NCBI GenBank assembly: GCA_046734795.1
Contig: JBKPRX010000089.1
Coordinates: 1-32,871, forward strand
DNA length: 32,871 nucleotides
Direction: 5' to 3'
Source: JBKPRX01 sp046734795
Lineage (GTDB): Bacteria; Actinomycetota; Thermoleophilia; Gaiellales; Gaiellaceae
In this document: one piece after another, positions 1 through 7,785 of the stretch
Position numbering within the stretch: the first letter of the stretch is position 1
Layout: every line of letters starts with the position of its first letter
Translations under genes and position numbers: made by a program
Notes under the pieces: model-generated
The model's database searches: none
The model's input: the letters and a program-made list of their open reading frames with translations, nothing else
What the model was told of the DNA's origin: nothing

Positions 1-9
1 GTGCAGACT

Positions 10-38
10 TTGTAACAAGGGCCTGATCGGTATAGACT
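10..38 (+). promoter_or_regulatory. Candidate promoter of the first gene
   Basis: TTGTAA at 10-15 and TAGACT at 33-38 are separated by 17 nt, which fits a primary-sigma promoter. The predicted transcript would carry a leader of roughly 75 nt before the GTG at 119. The rest of 1-118 shows no gene. The -35 lies inside a near-palindrome, TTTGTAACAAG, that recurs at 13997-14007. Confidence 0.45.
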
Positions 39-118
39 CAGCAAGCAGTTCGCCCGGTGGACCCAGGAACCCCCGTTCGTACCGGCTTCTCGGCCAAGAA
101 CAGGAGGCGTCGAGACTA

Positions 119-574
119 GTGATCGAAGAGCATACGGCCCATCTGCGGAACTGCATGTATCAGTACTCGCGAGCCATTTACCGGTCGATCAAAGACCTGA
201 TCGATCCGTACGGCGACGCAGAGACCCGGCTTGAATCGCGGCGGGAAGTCCTGATCGCATGCGAGCTGACGATGGAGCGGATCGCCACCGACCCGCTCTA
301 CTTCTCGAAGCCGGACCGCGCGCTCTTCCAGGACATCCGCCGGTATTTCCCGATCACGTGCCAGGCAGAGGTCGCCTGGGCCGTCCAGCAGGGCGTGGCC
401 GCCGCGGTGCAGTTCATCGAGGAGCAGATCGAGGCAGGCGCGCTCGACGGCGGGATCGCGCGCTGCCGCGCGACGACGCGCAAGGGCAAGCCCTGCCAGC
501 GCACCCCGCTCCCCGAGCGCGACTACTGCCCCTCCCATCAGCACCTCGAGGCGAAGGCCAAGGCCGCGGCGTAA
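119..574 (+). CDS. Small protein with C-terminal zinc-ribbon-like motif (DUF5763-like)
   Basis: A 151-residue protein of unknown function. The N-terminal ~110 residues are helical, acidic and without a signal peptide, so a cytosolic location is likely. The C-terminus holds a compact Cys/His motif, C116 and C126 followed by C137 and H140, spaced like the small CxxxTxxGxxC...CxxH zinc-binding modules (DUF5763 type) found at the ends of diverse bacterial proteins. The start is the GTG at 119, preceded by a clean AGGAGG at 102-107; the 11-nt spacing is slightly long. This is one of the few genes in the window with an obvious Shine-Dalgarno sequence. It is followed after 29 nt by a DNA methyltransferase on the same strand, which may or may not be functionally linked. 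The motif is seen directly; zinc binding is inferred. Confidence 0.75.
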   Translation: MIEEHTAHLRNCMYQYSRAIYRSIKDLIDPYGDAETRLESRREVLIACELTMERIATDPLYFSKPDRALFQDIRRYFPITCQAEVAWAVQQGVAAAVQFIEEQIEAGALDGGIARCRATTRKGKPCQRTPLPERDYCPSHQHLEAKAKAAA

Positions 575-591
575 CCATCCGCGCGCGGCCG

Positions 592-597
592 TAGGCT
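592..597 (+). promoter_or_regulatory. -10 element TAGGCT, leaderless-type
   Basis: TAGGCT ends exactly 6 nt before the GTG start at 604. There is no Shine-Dalgarno sequence. The spacing places the transcription start at or next to the start codon, as for leaderless mRNAs common in actinobacteria. Confidence 0.5.
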
Positions 598-603
598 GCG
601 CGC

Positions 604-1467
604 GTGCAGAACGAGCCCGCGCAGAGCCAGATCCTGCTCGGCGACAACCTCCAGCTGTTGCCGCGGTTTCCGGACGCGACGTTTCAGCTCGCCTACCTCG
701 ACCCGCCGTTCAACACCGGGCGCGACCAGCGCCGCCGGACGCTCCGCGTCGTGGCCGACGCGGACGGCGACCGCCGCGGCTTTGGTGGGCGCCGCTACCG
801 CAGCGACCTGCTCGAGTCGAGCTCCTACCGCGACGCCTTCGACGACTATCTCGCCTTCCTCGAACCGCGGCTGCGCGAGACGCGGCGCGTGCTCCGCGAC
901 GACGGAACGCTCTACTTCCACATCGACTACCGCGAGGCGCACTACTGCAAGCTCCTCCTCGACGAGCTCTTCGGCCGAGAGTGCTTCCTCAACGAGATCG
1001 TCTGGGCATACGACTACGGCGGCCGCGCGAAAACCCGCTGGCCTGCGAAGCACGACACGATCCTCGTCTACGTCAAGGATCGAGCGGCCTACTACTTCGA
1101 CTCCGAGACCGTCGACCGCGAGCCGTACATGGCGCCCGGCCTCGTCACCGCGGAAAAGGCGGCGCGCGGCAAGCTGCCGAGCGACGTCTGGTGGCACACG
1201 ATCGTGCCGACGAACGGTCGCGAGAAGACCGGCTACCCGACGCAGAAGCCCGAGGGGATCGTCCGCCGGATGGTGCAGGCCTCGACACGACCTGGCGACT
1301 GGTGCCTCGACCCCTTTGCCGGGAGCGGCACCCTCGGCGCGGTCGCCGCGAAGCTCGACCGCCGCTACGTCCTCGTCGACTCGAATCCCGAGGCGGTGCG
1401 GGTGATTGAGAAACGGCTTGGCTGCGATAGTCTCGATCTCGGATGTCGCATGACACCGACAAGCTGA
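604..1467 (+). CDS. Site-specific DNA methyltransferase (N6-adenine/N4-cytosine, beta class)
   Basis: A 287-residue SAM-dependent DNA methyltransferase of the N4/N6 family. Catalytic motif IV is near the N-terminus (D33-P-P-F36, the form usual for N6-adenine enzymes). The SAM-binding motif I is near the C-terminus (D236-P-F and G240-S-G-T243), preceded by the Y-P-T-Q-K-P segment near residue 207. The order catalytic motif, target-recognition region, SAM motif is the beta arrangement, as in CcrM and HinfI methylases. Length is normal. No restriction endonuclease lies beside it, so it looks like an orphan or regulatory methylase; the recognition sequence cannot be read from here. It overlaps the next gene by 25 nt. 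The GTG at 604 is chosen because a TAGGCT -10 lies 6 nt upstream. Confidence 0.85.
   Translation: MQNEPAQSQILLGDNLQLLPRFPDATFQLAYLDPPFNTGRDQRRRTLRVVADADGDRRGFGGRRYRSDLLESSSYRDAFDDYLAFLEPRLRETRRVLRDDGTLYFHIDYREAHYCKLLLDELFGRECFLNEIVWAYDYGGRAKTRWPAKHDTILVYVKDRAAYYFDSETVDREPYMAPGLVTAEKAARGKLPSDVWWHTIVPTNGREKTGYPTQKPEGIVRRMVQASTRPGDWCLDPFAGSGTLGAVAAKLDRRYVLVDSNPEAVRVIEKRLGCDSLDLGCRMTPTS
1428..1433 (+). promoter_or_regulatory. Possible -10 (TAGTCT) before pafBC
   Basis: TAGTCT lies inside the 3' end of the methyltransferase gene, 9 nt before the ATG at 1443. It could give an independent start for the WYL regulator. Support is by motif and spacing only. Confidence 0.3.
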
Positions 1468-3458
1468 TTCGTCAGCTCTCGCTCGTGGCGTTCCTGATGG
1501 CGGAGCGCCGTCCGCTTACCGCCCGCGACGTCAAGTCCAACGTAGAGGGGTACTCGGAAATGTCGGACGAGGCGTTCGCGCGGCGCTTCTATTCCGACCG
1601 GGCCGAGCTCTTGGCGCTCGGCGTGCCGCTCCAGTCGCAGCGCGACGAGTTCACCGGCGAAGAGCTCTATACCTTGCGCTCGGAGCAGTACTTCCTTCCC
1701 GCGCTCGAGCTGACCGACGAGGAGCTCGCCGCGCTCCAGACCTCGCTCTACCTGCTCGAAGGCAAGTTCGCGTACGCGGAGCCGCTGCGGCTCGCGCTGC
1801 AGAACCTCGCTCTCGGCCGGCCGGGCTTCGCGGCTGCTCCGAGCGCAACCGCGGCCCGCGTCGAGGTACTCGATCCGGACTACTCGGTCGAGATGCCCGG
1901 CCGGCTTGCGAAGCTCGAGGGCGCGATCTCGAAGCAGCGCACGGTCAAGTTCGACTACGACTCGATCTCGCGAGGCCGCAACGAAGAGCGCACGCTGAAT
2001 CCGTATGCGCTCTTCAACGACAACGGGCGCTGGTACGTCGTCGGGCAAGACCTCGATCGCAAGGACATTCGGACCTTCCGCGTCTCGCGCGTGCGCGGTG
2101 AGATCCGATTCGCGACGCGCCGCGAGCGCGACTTCCGAACGCCTACGGACTTCGACGTTGAGCAGTTCCGCGGTCGGCCGCCCTGGCAAATCGGCGACCT
2201 CAAGGGCGAAGCGCGCATCGAGGTGAGCGACGACACCGCGTGGTGGGTCGAGCGTTCGTACGGAAGCACCGGGCGTCTCGATGACGGCGTTTTCGTCACG
2301 GAGTACTCGTCGCTGCCGATGCTCGCGTCGTGGGTCGTCCGTCAGGACGGGCGCGCCATCCCGCTCGAGCCGGAAGAGCTGCGTCGCGAGGTCGCGCGAG
2401 CGCTGCGCGCTGTGCGCGACGTGCACGAGGGCGAGCCGCCGAAGCTCTCACGCGAGAAGGCCGTGCCGCAACCCGAACCCTCGATTGAGCGACCGGCGGG
2501 TCCCGTCGCACCGGAGCGGTTCGGCGTCTTGCAGGCGCTGCTCGCGTATCTCCTCGCTGCCTGCGGAACCGACCGCGAGGGAACGATCGCCGCGCATGAG
2601 GTCGTCGAGCGATTCAGCATCCCGGAGAACGAGCTCGAGGACCATCTTTCGCTTCTCAACCTCGTCAACTTCGGCGGCGGCTGCTACACGGTCTACGCAG
2701 AGCTCCGAGGTGACGAGATTCACATCGACAAGGAGCTCTACGGCGAGACCTTCCGCGCGGCGCCGCGGCTGACACCGCTCGAGGCTCGCGCCATCCGGCT
2801 CGCGCTCGAATACGTCGGGCCGATGATCGCGGCCGATGCGAACACGCCGCTCGAGCGCGTCCGCAACAAGCTCGAGGAGACGTTCGGACGGTTCGAGCTC
2901 GCGCAGACGCCCGAGCCGCACGTGGACACCGAAGAGGAAGAGCTCGTCCGCGTCCTCAGTGACGCGACCGCGAAGCGGCGACTCGTCGAGATCGAGTACC
3001 AGAAGGAAGGCGAAGAGACGTGGTCGAAGCGACTCGTCGAGCCGTACTCGCTCGAGCGCGAGCTGCCGAACTGGCGCGTCCACACGTGGGACCGCACGCG
3101 AGACGGCGAACGGAGCTTCCGGCTCGACCGGATGCGCAGCGCGACGATGACGAAGGAGACGTTCGAGCCGCGCGAAGGCTTCGAGCCGAGCCGTCTTCGC
3201 GATGCGCGCACGGCGCAGGTGCTGTTCTCGAAGGCGATCGCGAGATGGGCGCGGGAGCGCGGCGCTCGCCCGCTTGCCGACGGCAGTGCGCTCGCGGATC
3301 TTCCCGTCGGCAGCCCCGAATGGCTCGAGAGCGAGATCTTCTCCTACCGGGGTGAAGCGGTCGTGGTCGCGCCCGAGGACTTGCGCCGCCGGATCGCCGA
3401 CCGCGCGAAAGAGCTCGCGCAGGATCTCGGCGTCGCGCGCATGCGCGTGCGCGCCTAG
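1443..3458 (+). CDS. pafBC: Fused PafB-PafC WYL-domain transcriptional regulator
   Basis: A 671-residue protein made of two WYL-regulator halves in tandem. The first half has an N-terminal winged-helix region (about 1-65) and a WYL domain (about 150-215) with the R-W-Y-V signature at W197-Y198 followed by an R-T-F-R-V strand. A proline-rich linker near 335-355 leads to the second half, with its own helical HTH-like region and a second WYL-like domain (about 515-590, N-W-R-V-H-T-W). In mycobacteria PafB and PafC form the heterodimer that activates the LexA-independent DNA-damage response; fused single-chain forms are known in other actinobacteria. Here it sits behind a DNA methyltransferase rather than beside pup, pafA or proteasome genes. 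It ends 6 nt from the convergent histidine kinase. The domains are clear; the damage-response role is inferred from the family. Confidence 0.85.
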   Translation: MSHDTDKLIRQLSLVAFLMAERRPLTARDVKSNVEGYSEMSDEAFARRFYSDRAELLALGVPLQSQRDEFTGEELYTLRSEQYFLPALELTDEELAALQTSLYLLEGKFAYAEPLRLALQNLALGRPGFAAAPSATAARVEVLDPDYSVEMPGRLAKLEGAISKQRTVKFDYDSISRGRNEERTLNPYALFNDNGRWYVVGQDLDRKDIRTFRVSRVRGEIRFATRRERDFRTPTDFDVEQFRGRPPWQIGDLKGEARIEVSDDTAWWVERSYGSTGRLDDGVFVTEYSSLPMLASWVVRQDGRAIPLEPEELRREVARALRAVRDVHEGEPPKLSREKAVPQPEPSIERPAGPVAPERFGVLQALLAYLLAACGTDREGTIAAHEVVERFSIPENELEDHLSLLNLVNFGGGCYTVYAELRGDEIHIDKELYGETFRAAPRLTPLEARAIRLALEYVGPMIAADANTPLERVRNKLEETFGRFELAQTPEPHVDTEEEELVRVLSDATAKRRLVEIEYQKEGEETWSKRLVEPYSLERELPNWRVHTWDRTRDGERSFRLDRMRSATMTKETFEPREGFEPSRLRDARTAQVLFSKAIARWARERGARPLADGSALADLPVGSPEWLESEIFSYRGEAVVVAPEDLRRRIADRAKELAQDLGVARMRVRA

Positions 3459-3464
3459 TCGCGC

Positions 3465-5264
3465 CTACGACGTCGGCAGGATCAGCGTGAACGTTGCGCC
3501 CTCGCCGGCGGCTGAGTCGACGTGCAGCGAACCTCCGTGCGCCTCGGCGATCGAGCGCGCGATGAAGAGACCGAGTCCGGTGCCGGGCTTGGCGGCAGAG
3601 CCGGCGACGGTCGCGCGGCCGAATTTCTCGAAGATCACCTGCTGCTGCTCGGGCGCAACGCCGGGGCCGCGGTCGCGGACGGCGACGCGGACGGCACCGT
3701 TCTCCGCGCTCGCGGAAATCTCGACCGTCTCGCCGGCCGGCGAGTACTTCACGCCGTTCTCGATGAGGTTGCTCAACACTTGGCGAAGCCGCTCGCGGTC
3801 GCCGCGAACGTGCGGCAGCGCACCGTTGACGCTCGCGCGCACGGGGACCTCGTCCTGCGCAAACTCCGCCGCGGCCGCGGCCTCGACAACGAGATGGCCG
3901 ACGTCCACGTCCGTGAACGCGTAGCTGAACGTGCCCGCTTCGATCCGCGACGTGTCGAGGACGTCGGCGATCAACGTCGAGAGCCGAGTCGTCTCGTCGC
4001 CGATCAAGGCAAGGAATGCATCTCGCTGCTCCGCCGTCAGCTGACGCCAACGTTGCTGCAACGTCGTCGCGGAGCCGATGACCGCCGCCATCGGGCTGCG
4101 TAGCTCGTGCGAGACGAGCGAGACGAAGTCAGCGCGCAGGGCAGAGAGACGGCGCAGTTCCTCGGCGTTCCGTCGCTCGGTCTCGTACGAGCGAATGTTC
4201 TGCACTGCAGTTCCGACGAGGCGGCCGAGCAGGGCTACGAGCTCGACCTCCTCGTCCGTGAAGCCGTCGGGTTCCACGCGCGAGATCGACAGGAGGCCGA
4301 TCGGCCGCGTGCCCACGAGGAGCGGTACTCCCAGCCGGCTTCTCAAGCCGAGCCGGAGGAGCTCGTCCTCGACGCCGTACTCGTCGTCCGACATGTCCTG
4401 GCGCACGACCGTGCGGCCGGCGAGGGCTGCGTCCATCAGGGGGCTCTCGAGCGACAGTGAGCTGCCCGGTGGATAGACGTCCTCCCGACCGAGCCCCGCC
4501 ACCGCGATCGTCTGCATCACCTCGCCTTCGAGCAGCAGGATCGCGACGCGGTCGAAGGGGACGACGCCGGCCAGCTCTCGGTTGAATGCGGTGAATGCCG
4601 GCTCGAGCTCGAGCGACGACCCGAGGGCACGCGCGCAGCGGTTCAGCGCCTCGAGCGTGTCGACGCGCCGGCCGAGCGCGTCGCGAAGCTCCTCCGCCTC
4701 ACCGGCGCGACGCTCCGCGCGCGTCGCCTCTTCGTCGAGCCGCCGCACGAGCCAACCGACGACGAGGCCGAGGATGATCTCCGTTCCGACCTGAAACGTG
4801 ACGTAGTGCGTGTGGAAGCCGCGCGGCGCCGAGTGCTCTCCCCGGAAATGCTCGAAGAGGATCAGAACGGGAGTCGTCGCAGCCACGACGACGAGGGGAC
4901 CCCAGACCGGGAAGCGAAGCGCCGCCTCGAGGATCGGCAGGTACATGAGCTGCCGGACCGGCGTTCCGGTCTGGAAGCTGAACGCGAGCACGAACGCCGA
5001 TGCGAGGATCGTGTCGAAGACGAGGACCGCGACACCGAGCACGCGAACGGAGCGACGTGAAAGCGGTCGGTAGACGAGCACGAGGATTGCGACGGCGCCG
5101 ACGGCGAGCGCAGCGGTCGCTCCCCAGGCGACCTCCTTGAAGCCGGCCGGGAAGTCGTCGGTGATCGCGATCTGAAAGAGCGCGAACGGCACGCCGGCGA
5201 GTCGCAACCAGGCGACCCAACGCTCGCCGGACAGGCGCCGGACGCGTCGCGCCTCAGCCGGCAT
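3465..5264 (-). CDS. Membrane GAF-domain sensor histidine kinase
   Basis: A 599-residue sensor kinase. About five or six hydrophobic segments span residues 17-175, followed by an acidic helical linker (176-205), a GAF domain (about 205-360), the HisKA dimerisation helix with phospho-acceptor H386 in S-H-E-L-R-S-P, and an HATPase with N box (N503 in N-L-I-E-N-G-V-K), D531-R-G-P-G and G561-T-G-L-G-L. All kinase motifs look intact. No response regulator is adjacent, so it is an orphan kinase here. The ATG at 5264 overlaps the end of queG by 11 nt, which suggests translational coupling. An upstream extension of the frame is compositionally unlike protein (Ser/Arg-rich) and lies over queG, so I rejected it. 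The ligand of the GAF domain is unknown. Confidence 0.85.
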   Translation of the reverse strand: MPAEARRVRRLSGERWVAWLRLAGVPFALFQIAITDDFPAGFKEVAWGATAALAVGAVAILVLVYRPLSRRSVRVLGVAVLVFDTILASAFVLAFSFQTGTPVRQLMYLPILEAALRFPVWGPLVVVAATTPVLILFEHFRGEHSAPRGFHTHYVTFQVGTEIILGLVVGWLVRRLDEEATRAERRAGEAEELRDALGRRVDTLEALNRCARALGSSLELEPAFTAFNRELAGVVPFDRVAILLLEGEVMQTIAVAGLGREDVYPPGSSLSLESPLMDAALAGRTVVRQDMSDDEYGVEDELLRLGLRSRLGVPLLVGTRPIGLLSISRVEPDGFTDEEVELVALLGRLVGTAVQNIRSYETERRNAEELRRLSALRADFVSLVSHELRSPMAAVIGSATTLQQRWRQLTAEQRDAFLALIGDETTRLSTLIADVLDTSRIEAGTFSYAFTDVDVGHLVVEAAAAAEFAQDEVPVRASVNGALPHVRGDRERLRQVLSNLIENGVKYSPAGETVEISASAENGAVRVAVRDRGPGVAPEQQQVIFEKFGRATVAGSAAKPGTGLGLFIARSIAEAHGGSLHVDSAAGEGATFTLILPTS

Positions 5265-6261
5265 GGCGCCCGCGGATTCGTTCGACAGCCCACGAGGCGT
5301 GCTCGTGCAGCATCTCGTCGTCGCCTTCCAGATACGACTCCGCGAGCGGAAGATCCTCCAGCTCGCCGATGTTGCCGAGCGCGACGAGCGCGTTACGCTG
5401 GAGCCAGCGGCCTTCGTTTCGTGGAACGAACAGCCGGTCGAACTCCGACGCGAGGTCGTCGGGCTCGGCCGAGAGCCAGTCGACAAGCGAGACGTGTGGA
5501 GTTGCGTCGGCTGGAACCGCGGCGCCCGCTCGGCGTCTCTCGACGCCGCGGTTCCACGGGCAAACGTCCTGGCAGATGTCGCAGCCGTACACCTGGGACC
5601 CGAGCGCAGCTCGGTGCTCGTGCGGGATCGGCTCGGCGGCCTGAGTCCAGTAGGAGAGACAACGCGTCGCGTCGAGCGTGCCGGGATCGTCGAGCGCCCC
5701 GGTCGGGCACGCGTCGATGCACAGGCGGCAGGCGCCGCAGTCGAGATCGAGCGTCGGCGTCGCCTCGAGGGGTACGTCGGTGATAACCGTCCCGAGGACG
5801 ACCCACGAGCCGTGCGTTCGCGTGATCAACATCGTGTTCTTGCCGTAGAAGCCGACGCCGGAGCGCGCCGCGCCTTCACGGTCCACGTGCTGGTTCGCAT
5901 CGACGAGGACGCGGTAGCTCCCACCGAGCCGGCGTCCGAGGGCGTCGAGCTTCTCGCGGAGCTCGGCGTACGCGTCGGCCCAGGCGTAGCGGGGCAGGCG
6001 TCCGTGCGCGGGTGGGCGATCGGGCTCCGGCCGGTAGTAGCAGAGCGCCGCCGAGACGACCGTGCGCGCGTTCGGCAGAAGGCTCTCGGGATGGCACGAC
6101 ACTTCCGGCTGCGCCATCGTGAAGCGCATCTGTCCGAACAGGCCGCGCGCGCGGCGCTCCCGGATGTGGCGTTCCGTCTCCTCGTACGGAGCCGCAATTG
6201 CGGCTCCGACGGCATCGAGTCCGAGCTCCGCCGCCAGCCGCCTCAGCTCGTCAGCGGTCAT
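5254..6261 (-). CDS. queG: Epoxyqueuosine reductase
   Basis: A 335-residue protein that catalyses the last step of queuosine synthesis, reduction of epoxyqueuosine in tRNA with a cobalamin cofactor and two 4Fe-4S clusters. The cluster ligands are visible: C175-x2-C178-x2-C181-x3-C185-P and a second set, C201 with C227-x2-C230-x3-C234-P. The Q-H-V-D-R-E-G-A segment (about 124-131) matches the cobalamin/catalytic region of the family. The C-terminal ~70 residues have HEAT-like helices, as in QueG. The protein is cytosolic. No other que genes are present in the window. It is read divergently from the dehydrogenase at 6279 and the two apparently share an overlapping -10 region. Downstream it overlaps a histidine kinase. 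Confidence 0.9.
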   Translation of the reverse strand: MTADELRRLAAELGLDAVGAAIAAPYEETERHIRERRARGLFGQMRFTMAQPEVSCHPESLLPNARTVVSAALCYYRPEPDRPPAHGRLPRYAWADAYAELREKLDALGRRLGGSYRVLVDANQHVDREGAARSGVGFYGKNTMLITRTHGSWVVLGTVITDVPLEATPTLDLDCGACRLCIDACPTGALDDPGTLDATRCLSYWTQAAEPIPHEHRAALGSQVYGCDICQDVCPWNRGVERRRAGAAVPADATPHVSLVDWLSAEPDDLASEFDRLFVPRNEGRWLQRNALVALGNIGELEDLPLAESYLEGDDEMLHEHASWAVERIRGRHAG

Positions 6262-6266
6262 GGGAA

Positions 6267-6273
6267 GATCATT
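6267..6273. promoter_or_regulatory. Overlapping divergent -10 elements
   Basis: The 7-nt GATCATT can be read as GATCAT (+) ending 6 nt before the GTG at 6279, and as AATGAT (-) ending 6 nt before the ATG at 6261. Both fit the xAnnnT core of a -10 element, so the two divergent genes may share one symmetrical, leaderless-type promoter. Confidence 0.35.
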
Positions 6274-6278
6274 GTGCC

Positions 6279-7244
6279 GTGAAAGCCGTACGAATCCACG
6301 ACCACGGCGGACCCGAGGTCCTCCGCTACGAAGACGTGCCCGATCCGGTGCCGCGCGCGGGCGAGGTCTTGGTCGAGCTGCGCGCAGCGGCTCTGAACCA
6401 CCTCGACGTCTGGATCCGCAAGGGAATGCCGCGGGTGCCGCTGCCGCGGATCCTCGGCGCAGACGGAGCGGGCGTTCGTCGCGACACCGGCGAGGCCGTC
6501 GTCATCAACCCAGGCGTCGTGCGCGACGGCCGCGTGAGCGTGCTCGGCGAGCATGGAGACGGCACGTGCGCCGAGCTGATTGCGCTGCCGCCGGAGAACC
6601 TCTATCCGCTCCCGCCTGGACTGACGTTCGAGGAAGCGGCCGCCTTTCCGCTCGTCTTCCTCACGGCCTACCGGATGCTCGTGACGCGCGCGGGCTTGCG
6701 CGAGGGCGAGTGGGTCTTCCTTTGGGGTATCGGCAGCGGCGTTGCGAGCGCCGGCGCGGCGATCGCAAAAGCCCTCGGCGCAAAGACGATCGTGACGTCG
6801 TCCAGCGACGAGAAGCTCGAGCGGGCACGCGAGGAGCTCGGCGCCGACGTGCTCGTCAATCACGCGCGCGACGACGTCCTCGCGGCGGTTCGGGACGCGA
6901 CAGACGGCCACGGCGCCGACGTCGTGATCGAGCACGTCGGCGAGGCAACGTGGGCGACGTCGCTCGAGGTCGCAGCGCGCGAAGGCCGCATCGCCGTCTG
7001 TGGTGCGACGACCGGAACGAATCCCCCGGCGCGACTCCACCGCTGGTGGTGGAAGCAGCTCACGCTGCTCGGCTCCTCGATGGGCACGAAAGAGGACTTC
7101 GACGCGGTCTACGAGCTCGTCGCGAGCGGACGTGCGCGCCCGATCGTCGATCGCGTCTATGCGCTCGAGGACCTCGGTGAAGCCCACGAACGGCTGGAAT
7201 CCGGTCAGCAGATGGGTAAGGTAGTAATCAGCATCACTACCTAG
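6279..7244 (+). CDS. MDR-family zinc-type alcohol dehydrogenase / quinone oxidoreductase-like protein
   Basis: A 321-residue medium-chain dehydrogenase/reductase. The N-terminal GroES-like domain contains the N-H-L-D-V-W-I-R segment typical of NADP-dependent oxidoreductases, then I-L-G-A-D-G-A-G. The Rossmann domain follows (about 125-260), ending with a G-K-V-V-I strand. The usual Cys-rich structural-zinc lobe is missing: after P-G-V-V the chain goes directly to a short G-E-H-G-D-G-T-C-A-E loop. The nucleotide-binding glycines read G-I-G-S-G-V-A-S. The substrate cannot be told. The frame is open further upstream, but V-K-A-V-R-I-H-D-H-G is the conserved N-terminus of the family and the GTG at 6279 has a plausible -10 at the standard distance. 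It is probably monocistronic. Confidence 0.8.
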   Translation: MKAVRIHDHGGPEVLRYEDVPDPVPRAGEVLVELRAAALNHLDVWIRKGMPRVPLPRILGADGAGVRRDTGEAVVINPGVVRDGRVSVLGEHGDGTCAELIALPPENLYPLPPGLTFEEAAAFPLVFLTAYRMLVTRAGLREGEWVFLWGIGSGVASAGAAIAKALGAKTIVTSSSDEKLERAREELGADVLVNHARDDVLAAVRDATDGHGADVVIEHVGEATWATSLEVAAREGRIAVCGATTGTNPPARLHRWWWKQLTLLGSSMGTKEDFDAVYELVASGRARPIVDRVYALEDLGEAHERLESGQQMGKVVISITT

Positions 7245-7340
7245 CCCTCGCCGCACCGAACGACCGGCTTCGGTCCAGGATTGAGCCGGAGAGGTGTAGA
7301 TGGCGAGCCAGCGGGCACATGTTGCGATCCGACGAAGCGA

Positions 7341-7348
7341 AAAGGGGG
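7341..7348 (+). promoter_or_regulatory. Strong ribosome binding site for the RiPP precursor
   Basis: AAAGGGGG lies 4 nt before the ATG at 7353. It decides the start of the small peptide against longer upstream readings. Most neighbouring genes lack such a site. Confidence 0.6.
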
Positions 7349-7352
7349 ACCA

Positions 7353-7514
7353 ATGCAAGCCGAGCCGACGCTCGATTCCAGTGCCGAATCGACCGACGAG
7401 CGCTACGACCCGCCGAGCCTGAGGATCATCGGCTCAATGCTCGAGCTGACGCTTGGACCGCACGACCCACATCCCGCTCCGCTCGGTACGCACGGCCTCC
7501 AGCTCTCCCGCTGA
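7353..7514 (+). CDS. Lasso-type RiPP precursor peptide (orphan)
   Basis: A 53-residue peptide. Residues 18-35 match the lasso-peptide leader pattern YxxPxLxxxGxxxxxTxG position for position: Y18, P21, L23, G27, T33, G35. In lasso systems this segment is bound by the RRE protein, and cleavage leaves Thr two residues before the core. The predicted core would start at G35: GPHDPHPAPLGTHGLQLSR, 19 residues, rich in Pro and His. A lasso ring needs Asp or Glu at core position 7, 8 or 9; here the only acidic residue is D4, so it is not an ordinary lasso core. No RRE/B1, B2 protease, C cyclase or ABC exporter lies within the window. A strong RBS supports translation. It could be an orphan precursor served in trans, a related RiPP class, or a leader used for another purpose. 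Confidence 0.7.
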   Translation: MQAEPTLDSSAESTDERYDPPSLRIIGSMLELTLGPHDPHPAPLGTHGLQLSR

Positions 7515-7525
7515 GCGCACCCTTC

Positions 7526-7556
7526 GCTCGCCGCCTGTAAGCGGCTCTAGGCGAGC
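7526..7556. terminator. Hairpin between convergent small genes
   Basis: GCTCGCC (7526-7532) can pair with GGCGAGC (7550-7556), or alternatively GCCGC (7530-7534) with GCGGC (7541-7545). It lies between the RiPP precursor and the convergent Cys4 protein, covering the latter's stop codon. No U-tract follows, so the terminator call is weak. Confidence 0.35.
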
Positions 7557-7750
7557 TGCTCGCGGCTCGCGCACTCCGGGCAAAGAACCACGAGCTCCGG
7601 CGGCCCGAGGTCGTAGCCGCCGCAGATCGCCCGGACCCAGCCGAACTCACGACGGCCGGTCACATCCCCGCACTCGACGCATTCGAGGGGGCCCAGCAAG
7701 TCCTCGAAGCTGAAAGCGGGTCGTCCCGCGGCGGACGGCGCCTGCTGCAC
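7547..7750 (-). CDS. Small Cys4 zinc-ribbon-like hypothetical protein
   Basis: A 67-residue protein with two CxxC pairs, C24/C27 and C57/C60, plus a lone C43. This is the layout of a small zinc ribbon. It has no signal peptide or membrane segment, and the function is unknown. The start is the GTG at 7750, supported by a well-spaced promoter upstream: TTGACC, 17 nt, TACACC, then 6 nt to the GTG. It is convergent with the RiPP precursor; the stops are about 35 nt apart with a hairpin between. I see no reason to tie it functionally to the peptide. Confidence 0.65.
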   Translation of the reverse strand: MQQAPSAAGRPAFSFEDLLGPLECVECGDVTGRREFGWVRAICGGYDLGPPELVVLCPECASREQLA

Positions 7751-7756
7751 ACTGCC

Positions 7757-7785
7757 GGTGTACGCCTCTCGGCAGTATTGGTCAA
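7757..7785 (-). promoter_or_regulatory. Promoter of the small Cys4 gene
   Basis: On the minus strand TTGACC (7785-7780) and TACACC (7762-7757) are 17 nt apart, and the GTG follows after 6 nt. It has the best -35 in the window and again places the transcript start close to the start codon. Confidence 0.5.

Noticed and set aside
3459..3464. Terminator between pafBC and the histidine kinase
   Set aside because: Only 6 nt separate the stops, and no stable perfect hairpin or T-run could be found.
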